From JAZDLC01 sp043802345 (lineage in GTDB: Bacteria; Planctomycetota; B15-G4; JADJEK01), in assembly GCA_043802345.1 (NCBI GenBank), contig JAZDLC010000403.1:1-10747 (forward strand): a stretch of 10,747 nucleotides of DNA, read 5' to 3'. The position numbers and the translations under genes are program-made. Shown here one piece after another: positions 5,696 to 10,747 of this stretch. The stretch's first letter is position 1; each line of letters begins with the position of its first letter. The notes below the pieces were generated by a model. That model was not told where the DNA came from and searched no databases. It worked only from the letters and a program-made list of their open reading frames with translations.

Positions 5696-8491
5696 TCAGC
5701 CACCACTCAGAACGCGGGCGGGACGCAGGCCGAGGGAGTTGAATCGGTACTCCCGGGAGTACCCGCTCCGCGAACTGGAGCGGGCGTGGTCCGCGGTGAT
5801 GCTGAAGGCGCCACCGCGGAAGGCCATGTTGCGCGCGTTCGCCACCAGGCGGAAACCGTCCCCCTGGCGGACCGGGATCGAGTAGTCACCCAGCCCATCC
5901 CGGCACCACTCCCAGACGTTCCCGATGGTGTCCAGCAGCCCGAAGGGGTTCTCGCGGAAGCTGCCCACCGGCGCGTGAACGACGCAGCGATCGTTCAGGC
6001 TCTCCTCGTAGCTCCAGCCGGGCGGGCCACCGTTCTCCTTGCAGAACGAGTCGGCCAGGTTGGCCGCCTGGTCCAGTTCCTCCAGAAGATCGCCGCACCA
6101 CCAGTCCGTTCCGGTGCCTCCCCGGCAGGCGTACTCCCACTGAGCTTCCGTGGGCAGCACCAGCCCGAGCCGATCAAGAGTCACGGCGCACTCGTCCCAA
6201 CTGACCTGCTCCACCGGATGCAGGGACGTGACCTCCACCCCTGCGAACCGCAAGCCTTTCCGGTAGGCGCTCGGATTCTCGCCGCGGAAACGGAACCACT
6301 GTGCCTGCGTCATCTCGAACTTCGAGAGGAAGTACGGATCCAGGTCGATCTCGTGGGGAGGAGATTCCTCCGGATCTGCTCGGGAGTCGTAGTTCACGCC
6401 GGCGGGATCCTCCGCCTGGGCTCCCATCCAGAAGCGGCCGCCCGGAATCAGCACCAGGACCAGGCCGCTCTCCTCCGTGAGCTCGAGGTCGCCAGACCCG
6501 CTCAAGATCGGCGCCTCTCCCGAGAGGATGTGCCAGAATTCCCACAACCCGGAGTCGGGGTTGCGGCGGACGGGCGCCAGCCCCATCTGCGGCGCGATCG
6601 TCAGGCCGCCGTACAGCGGGCACTGCTCAGGATCGGAAATCGAATCGATCGCCTCACGCCACTGCTCCGGGGGCTCCGTGAGCGATCGACTGGCGAGCGT
6701 GCGAGCCAGGTCGAGGCGGGCCTCCATGCTGGCCAGGGTCTGCCCGTGGACGTCACCGTCGATGAACTCCTCGAGTTGCGACACCAGCTCGGCCAGGGTG
6801 TCGTGCCACCAGCCGGTCTCCAGGTCGTCAAAGACGTAGGTGACTGACCCGTCCTCAGCCTCCACCGGGTGGCCGAAACCGCGCAGCCCCGCCAGCGTCT
6901 CCTGGTGGTTCTCGCTCCGACCCACCAACTCTTCGGCCCGCAACTGCCAGTCTTCCATCTCGTCCACGAGATCGGGATGCGCCGGCCAGTATCGGTTCAT
7001 CTCCTCGCGCAGGTCCGCAAGCCGCTTCACATCTGACAGGCGCAGCAGCCGATCCCGGTCCTCCTGTGCCTCGCGCCACATCCGGTCGAAGCGGACCGCG
7101 TTCTCGTTGGCCCGGATGGACTCCTCCAGGGCGATCCCCTCGCTGTGCTGGGCCCTGCGTTCGTTGGCGAATGCCACATTCTTCTGCTGGTACATTCCGG
7201 CCACGAACAGCACCGTCAGAACCAGGATGGCCACAACCGCCAGGGATAGGGTGCGGTTCCTCACCGTCCACTTGCGCATCGCAGCCAGCGCCCCGGTCTC
7301 GTACGCCCTCACCACCCGTCCTTCCAGATACGCCCGCAGATCGGAGCCGAGCTCTTCCATGCTGGCGTAGCGATCCTCGATCTCATAGGCCATCGCCTTG
7401 TCGCAGATGGCGGCCAGTTCCACCGGAACCTGCTCGGCGGCGGCATATAGAGGCACGGGCGGCCCGCGGGACAATCGCCGGAGCATGGCGTGGGGAGTCA
7501 GATGCTCTCCGGTCGACTCGTACGGAATCCTCCCGCTGAGCAGGTGGTACAGCATGCATCCCAAGGAGTAGATGTCGGAGCGGGGGCCGAGCTCGTCCAG
7601 CTTCCCGAGTGCCTGTTCCGGCGACATGTACGACGGCGTGCCCACGATCTCCCCATCCATGGTCACCAGTGAGTCGTCCCCATCCCGCCCCGTCGCATCA
7701 CCCTGCTTCCGAGAATAAGCCAACTTCTGCTGGATGCGGAGGTCCCGCGAATCCTCCTGGCCCATCACTCGCGCCAGGCCCCAGTCCATGACGTAGGTCT
7801 GGCCGAAGCGGCCGACCATGATGTTCTCCGGCTTCAGGTCGCGGTGCACCACCTGCTTGGAGTGGGCATACGCCATCGCCTCGCAGACCCGCAGCAGCAC
7901 TCCCAGAACCCGGGTCTCGTTCCAGCCATCCTCGCCCGTCACGACCTTCCGGAATACCACCCGGAGATCCTGACCCTGAACCAGACGCATGGCGAAGTAG
8001 ACGCAGCCGTTGTCGTCCAGTCCCAGCTCGTGCACCGGGACGATACCGGGGTGATCGAGCTGGGCCGTGATCTGGGCCTCTGCGAGAAAACGTTCGAGCG
8101 TCTTGCGGTCGACAGGCGGAGAACCGGCTGCTTCCGCGCCCGTCGACTTGCCGAGGATGACCTTCATGGCCAGGTTGCGGCACAGGTCCCCGTCCCAGAC
8201 CTTGAACACGGACCCCATTCCGCCCTGGCCGATCTCGCCCTTCATCACGTAGCGGGTGCTGGCCGGACTATGGGCTGCCAGGCGTTTCAGAATTTCGTCG
8301 GACTCCGCGGCGGATACGAACTCCGGCTCGGTCTCCCGGAAGATTCCCGGTTCGAGGCCCTTGCCGAAGACACGCTCGAATCTACGACGGAGGGTGGCCC
8401 GCTCCGGTGAGAGCCGGCGCGTTGCCGCCTCCGCGGCCCGCTTCTCCTTCTTTTCTTCTTGCTCCACGCCGAACCTTCGCCCCTCCTCCAT
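5696..8491 (-). CDS. Membrane-anchored Ser/Thr protein kinase with C-terminal FGE/SUMF1-like domain
   Basis: This 931-residue protein is probably a transmembrane signalling kinase. After a charged N-terminal region comes a Hanks-type kinase domain (about 81-390): glycine loop GQGGMGSV (88-95), K110, likely helix-C E138, catalytic HRDLKPEN (216-223), DWG (236-238) in place of DFG, a long activation segment, and GTPSYMSPEQA (284-294). All catalytic residues are present. One transmembrane helix (about 415-433) is followed by a charged helical, probably coiled-coil stretch. Residues about 675-928 form a formylglycine-enzyme-like domain (LVLIPGGRFWMG, LPTEAQWEYACRGG, GNVWEWCRDG, FRGGAF). The paired cysteines expected after the RGG motif in true formylglycine-generating enzymes are absent (DHARSSSRSGYSREYR), so this domain more likely binds a ligand or does other chemistry outside the membrane. 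ATG 8491 lies about 50 bases after the predicted transcription start; GTG 8467, behind a purine-rich GAAGG, is an alternative. Confidence 0.92.
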   Translation of the reverse strand: MEEGRRFGVEQEEKKEKRAAEAATRRLSPERATLRRRFERVFGKGLEPGIFRETEPEFVSAAESDEILKRLAAHSPASTRYVMKGEIGQGGMGSVFKVWDGDLCRNLAMKVILGKSTGAEAAGSPPVDRKTLERFLAEAQITAQLDHPGIVPVHELGLDDNGCVYFAMRLVQGQDLRVVFRKVVTGEDGWNETRVLGVLLRVCEAMAYAHSKQVVHRDLKPENIMVGRFGQTYVMDWGLARVMGQEDSRDLRIQQKLAYSRKQGDATGRDGDDSLVTMDGEIVGTPSYMSPEQALGKLDELGPRSDIYSLGCMLYHLLSGRIPYESTGEHLTPHAMLRRLSRGPPVPLYAAAEQVPVELAAICDKAMAYEIEDRYASMEELGSDLRAYLEGRVVRAYETGALAAMRKWTVRNRTLSLAVVAILVLTVLFVAGMYQQKNVAFANERRAQHSEGIALEESIRANENAVRFDRMWREAQEDRDRLLRLSDVKRLADLREEMNRYWPAHPDLVDEMEDWQLRAEELVGRSENHQETLAGLRGFGHPVEAEDGSVTYVFDDLETGWWHDTLAELVSQLEEFIDGDVHGQTLASMEARLDLARTLASRSLTEPPEQWREAIDSISDPEQCPLYGGLTIAPQMGLAPVRRNPDSGLWEFWHILSGEAPILSGSGDLELTEESGLVLVLIPGGRFWMGAQAEDPAGVNYDSRADPEESPPHEIDLDPYFLSKFEMTQAQWFRFRGENPSAYRKGLRFAGVEVTSLHPVEQVSWDECAVTLDRLGLVLPTEAQWEYACRGGTGTDWWCGDLLEELDQAANLADSFCKENGGPPGWSYEESLNDRCVVHAPVGSFRENPFGLLDTIGNVWEWCRDGLGDYSIPVRQGDGFRLVANARNMAFRGGAFSITADHARSSSRSGYSREYRFNSLGLRPARVLSGG

Positions 8492-8669
8492 TCGGAAAGG
8501 TTGGTTCACCAGGAGTCGTCTGGCGATACCGCCAGGACAGCGGCGTCCATTGTAGGAGAAGCGGCTCCCCGTCGGCAAGCCACCAGGCCGGCCCCGTAAC
8601 CGGGCGGGCCGCATGTCTCAGAACTGAAAACCGTGCCCCGGCCCACGCATGGCGTGTAGCATGCCTTCC
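8492..8669. other. Divergent intergenic region between kinase and lipoprotein-selenoprotein operon
   Basis: This 178-base gap separates the divergent kinase and lipoprotein genes and should hold promoters for both. A good kinase promoter is listed separately. A GC-rich inverted repeat (CGGCCC 8589-8594, GGGCCG 8606-8611, 11-base loop containing GTAAC) sits between it and the lipoprotein start and could be an operator or leader structure. I could not identify a plus-strand promoter. No small gene is evident here. Confidence 0.5.
8549..8578 (-). promoter_or_regulatory. Sigma70-like promoter of the kinase gene
   Basis: On the minus strand TTGCCG (8573-8578; four of six matches) precedes TACAAT (8549-8554; five of six matches) with an 18-base spacer. 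Transcription would start near 8542, giving a leader of about 50 bases before the ATG at 8491. This argues against the open frame that extends upstream to 8614 being part of the protein. Confidence 0.55.
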
Positions 8670-9539
8670 ATGCGCACGTTTCCCCTGCTGCTGACGCTGA
8701 CGTTCACCCTTCCGCCCTGCGTTGGCTGCGCCAATCTCATTCGAGAGGAGCAGGCGGTCATCTGGGACCGTGTCGAGGGGACGCAGGCGGTTCAGCTGGA
8801 CGATCTCGATTTCGACGGGGCCCTGGTCTCCGCGAGACTCCGCTACTTCTGCGAGCGGCAGCAGTCCCAGGTGATCCAGGTGCACGAGACTCCGTACTCG
8901 GCCCAGAACGAGTTGTACGAGGTGCCGGTCGGCATCCCCGGCACGGCTTGCGGCCTCGTGTGGTATGTGCTTGCGGAAGTCGTGACGCTGGGCGCGGCAA
9001 ATGACGCAGTCTCCACCTCCATTCTCGACTGGGGCGCCGCCGGCTTGAATCCGTTCCTGCCGGTGGAGAACGGCATGTTCTCGGACAGTGAGATCGTGCG
9101 GATCAAGGAGGGCTCCAGACGTCCACTGAAGGAACTCGGCACCGAGCCGTACGATGCGGCCGTGCGGGTGGCTGAGGGAACGGTACGGCTGCGCTTTGCC
9201 GAACCGGGACTGGCGCCGGGACAGATGATCGAACTACTCGTGCGCAGGGACACTCGCTTCGAGCTGAACCTGCTGGAAGCCGCGCCCGCGATGCCGTCGG
9301 CCGCGGCCCAGAAGGTGCTCGTGGATGCCGATGTCATCTGGACCACGGACGCGGAGCCGGCCCCCGTTCATGTGGAGTTTTTCGTTGAGGGCGATCTTTC
9401 GAGGCGGCTCTTCGCCGCCAGAGAGCACGCGAGGCGACTCGTCTCGACCGCGCCCAGCGAGGGCCGGAACGCTGCCGCCGCCGCCCTCGGCGAGTTGGGC
9501 TTCAGCCGGGAAGCCTCCATGATTCTGGACCGCTTGTGA
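8670..9539 (+). CDS. Putative exported lipoprotein of unknown function
   Basis: This 289-residue protein begins with a short hydrophobic signal (MRTFPLLLTLTFTL) ending in PPCVGC, so C20 is a plausible lipid-attachment cysteine; the lipobox is imperfect because -3 is Cys rather than Leu. I recognise no family. The mature part is mixed alpha/beta, with cysteines C61 and C94, one hydrophobic stretch (about 92-110) that could be a membrane-inserted hairpin, and a helical charged C-terminus (residues about 230-289). Three in-frame ATGs (8649, 8661, 8670) are possible starts, none with a strong ribosome binding site; 8670 is chosen because it gives the most typical signal peptide. The stop is 11 bases before the selenoprotein start, so the two genes are probably co-transcribed and both products act outside the cytoplasm. 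Confidence 0.72.
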   Translation: MRTFPLLLTLTFTLPPCVGCANLIREEQAVIWDRVEGTQAVQLDDLDFDGALVSARLRYFCERQQSQVIQVHETPYSAQNELYEVPVGIPGTACGLVWYVLAEVVTLGAANDAVSTSILDWGAAGLNPFLPVENGMFSDSEIVRIKEGSRRPLKELGTEPYDAAVRVAEGTVRLRFAEPGLAPGQMIELLVRRDTRFELNLLEAAPAMPSAAAQKVLVDADVIWTTDAEPAPVHVEFFVEGDLSRRLFAAREHARRLVSTAPSEGRNAAAAALGELGFSREASMILDRL

Positions 9540-9545
9540 GAGGAG
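9540..9545 (+). promoter_or_regulatory. Ribosome binding site of the selenoprotein gene
   Basis: GAGGAG lies five bases before ATG 9551, directly after the lipoprotein stop codon (9537-9539). It selects ATG 9551 over the GTG at 9536 that overlaps that stop, and gives a clean signal peptide. Confidence 0.6.
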
Positions 9546-9550
9546 CGAGA

Positions 9551-10615
9551 ATGAGAACGACCCTTCTGTTTTTTGCGGCCGCCGCGGGCCTCGCCCTGGG
9601 GCCGCCCGCGGAAGCGCAACAGGAATTCAACCGGCTGCAGGCCGAGTTCTCGCAGGCGATCGAGAGCTTCTACGGGTCGCTGGATGGAGGACAGGCCGTG
9701 CCCCATCCAGCCCCGGAGTTCCTGCCGAAGATGCAGGAACTGGCCGGGCGGAACGATGCTCCGGAAGATGCCCTGCCCGCACTCCTGTGGATCCTCCAGC
9801 AGGGTCGGTCGATCGGCGGTGAAGATGCGGAGTCGACCCGGGACTGGGCTTTCGAGAAGCTCCGCTCCGACCACGCAACCCGGCTCTCGGCCGACCATCT
9901 GAGGATGATGGAGGGCCTCGTCTACGAAGTCCCCCTCATCAAGCTGGTGACCCTGTATGACGCCGTTCTGGCCGGCTCGCTCCCGCCCGACGTGGAGGCG
10001 AGGGCCCTGTTCGGCCTGGCCGCCGCCCTGTCCCACGAATTCGCAATCCGGGAAGATCCGAATCTCGACAAGATTCAGGAAGATCTCGACCGCGCGGCCG
10101 GTCTCTTTCTCGATCTCCAGGAACGCTTTCCAACGAGCGCTGCGGCAAGAGAATCGGTTCCCCACCTGTTCGAGCTGGAGAACCTCCAGGTGGGAGAGGA
10201 GGCTCCGGACTTCGCCGGCGAGGATCTGGCTGGAAAGGAAGTCCGGCTCTCCGACTTCCGGGGACGGGTCGTGGTGATCGACTTCTGGGGCTTCTGGTGA
10301 GGCGGCTGCGTCGCGATGATTCCCGAGCAGCGGGAACTGGTCAAGCGCCTGGACGCGCAGCCATTCACCCTGCTGGGAATCAACAGCGACGGCATGAGCC
10401 GGTCGGCTCTGAAGCAGCGATTCGACAAGAACGAAGTTTCCTGGCCCCAGATCATCGAGGGTGGAGAGCGCCAGATCAGCTCGGTCTGGAACGTAGCCGC
10501 CTATCCGACCCTGTACGTCCTGGATCACGAGGGCGTGATCCGGCTCAAGGGCGTCCGGGACGAGGCGGAGATCGAGAAGGTCGTGATTCAGTTGCTGGAG
10601 GAGATACCGAAGTAG
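9551..10615 (+). CDS. Secreted TlpA/ResA-like thioredoxin-fold selenoprotein (in-frame UGA read as selenocysteine)
   Basis: The intact product is 354 residues, probably an extracytoplasmic thiol-disulfide or peroxide oxidoreductase. A signal peptide (MRTTLLFF, alanine-rich core, AEA before Q23) is followed by a mostly helical region (about 24-213), then a thioredoxin/AhpC-TSA-type domain (about 215-350): GEEAPDFAGEDL, VRLSDFRGRVVVIDFWGFW, the active site, AMIPEQREL, INSDG, and YPTLYVLD with the cis-proline at P319. TGA 10298-10300 is codon 250, exactly where WCXXC enzymes have the first, attacking cysteine; the resolving C253 is present, giving U-G-G-C. The frame then runs 104 codons to TAG 10613-10615 with normal codon use. 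A hairpin just downstream fits a bacterial SECIS. Alternatives are a TGC-to-TGA error or a nonsense mutation. No SelA, SelB, SelC or SelD gene is in the window. It likely shares a transcript with the lipoprotein. Confidence 0.85.
10298..10300 (+). promoter_or_regulatory. Predicted selenocysteine UGA codon
   Basis: The codon lies between TGG and GGC GGC TGC, replacing the first cysteine of the thioredoxin CXXC motif while its partner cysteine is kept. Replacement of a redox-active cysteine in UXXC is the classic signature of bacterial selenoproteins. Genome-wide reassignment of UGA is unlikely because most genes in the window end in UGA. Confidence 0.8.
10320..10336 (+). promoter_or_regulatory. 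Putative bacterial SECIS hairpin
   Basis: UUCCCG (10320-10325) and CGGGAA (10331-10336) form a perfect 6-bp stem closing a five-base loop AGCAG. The stem starts 19 bases, and the loop 25 bases, after the UGA. Bacterial SECIS elements are apical hairpins at about this distance inside the coding region, with a G in the first two loop bases, as here (second base). GAU (10315-10317) and GUC (10340-10342) could extend it across a small internal loop. The classic E. coli GGU loop is not present, so binding by SelB is inferred only from position and shape. Confidence 0.6.
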
Positions 10616-10622
10616 CGGCCTC

Positions 10623-10747
10623 TCAGCAGATGCCCTGGGTCTCTTCCACTTTTTGGCGGAAGCGCTCGAGAAGATCCGCGTAGACGCGGGCCCGTGCCGG
10701 GTCCGGAGAGTCCGTGCCTTCAACCAGCCGGACGGCTTCCTCCGCGA
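10623..10747 (-). CDS. 3' end of an unknown gene (partial)
   Basis: A minus-strand frame enters from the right edge (first complete codon at 10745) and stops at TGA 10623-10625, leaving 40 residues. The piece contains EEAVRLVEGTDSPDP and ARVYADLLERFRQK and ends in Cys. It looks helical, and the spacing around SPDP loosely recalls the turn of a TPR-like helical hairpin, but that is too little to assign a family. It converges on the selenoprotein gene with only seven bases between the stops and no terminator hairpin in the gap. Confidence 0.6.
   Translation of the reverse strand, partial: AEEAVRLVEGTDSPDPARARVYADLLERFRQKVEETQGIC

Noticed and set aside
5525..6847. Plus-strand open frame opposite the kinase C-terminus
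   Set aside because: It starts inside the radical SAM gene in another frame and runs antisense to the clear FGE-like domain; no motif of its own.
8492..8614. N-terminal extension of the kinase to 8614
   Set aside because: A good -10 element (TACAAT, 8549-8554) lies inside this stretch and the added residues show no domain character.
10298..10300. The TGA as a true stop, giving a 249-residue protein and a separate 99-residue thioredoxin fragment
   Set aside because: The first product would end just before its active site and the second would start within the fold with no ribosome binding site before ATG 10316. The same frame, codon bias and conserved motifs continue across the codon.
10298..10300. 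Genome-wide reassignment of UGA to an amino acid
   Set aside because: Six genes in the window end naturally in TGA, so UGA is a normal stop in this organism.
1..10747. tRNA, rRNA, CRISPR arrays, transposases or attachment sites
   Set aside because: No cloverleaf, regularly spaced repeat, transposase motif or terminal inverted repeat pair was seen on either strand by eye.

Overview
The window is a high-GC bacterial segment with tightly packed genes. It suggests Planctomycetota or a neighbouring phylum, at low-to-moderate confidence. The grounds are a receptor-like Ser/Thr kinase with a DWG (not DFG) magnesium motif and a C-terminal formylglycine-enzyme-like domain, a secreted NPCBM-GH36 glycosidase, and a secreted redoxin with a long helical N-terminal region. 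No rRNA, tRNA, CRISPR array, insertion sequence or integrase is visible. UGA is the ordinary stop here: the zinc-ribbon, glycosidase, radical SAM, kinase, lipoprotein and right-edge genes all end in it.

Layout. 2-118 is the 3' end of an unknown plus-strand gene. 151-579 (minus) is a small zinc-ribbon-like protein. 775-3315 (plus) is a secreted GH36 alpha-galactosidase-like enzyme with an N-terminal NPCBM domain. 3462-5693 (plus) is a B12-binding radical SAM protein, probably from a TTG start behind its own promoter. 5696-8491 (minus) is a membrane-anchored Ser/Thr kinase with an FGE/SUMF1-type domain, ending 2 bases from the radical SAM stop. A 178-bp divergent region (8492-8669) carries a convincing kinase promoter. 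8670-9539 (plus) is a putative lipoprotein of unknown function, followed 11 bases later by 9551-10615 (plus), a secreted TlpA/ResA-like thioredoxin-fold protein. 10623-10747 (minus) is the 3' end of another gene.

The main discovery is in the redoxin gene. Its reading frame is interrupted by one TGA at 10298-10300, exactly where the first cysteine of the thioredoxin CXXC motif belongs. The frame then continues for 104 codons of unmistakable thioredoxin fold, including the cis-proline motif. A perfect 6-bp hairpin starts 19 nt after the TGA. The simplest reading is a selenocysteine codon giving a U-G-G-C active site, i.e. an exported, extracytoplasmic selenoprotein of about 354 residues. A conventional gene caller would split it into two short genes.

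Functional links are modest. The lipoprotein and selenoprotein probably form a two-gene operon transcribed divergently from the kinase, so an envelope redox or stress role under shared control is possible but unproven. The glycosidase and radical SAM protein appear to be independent units; no precursor peptide for the radical SAM enzyme was found in the window.
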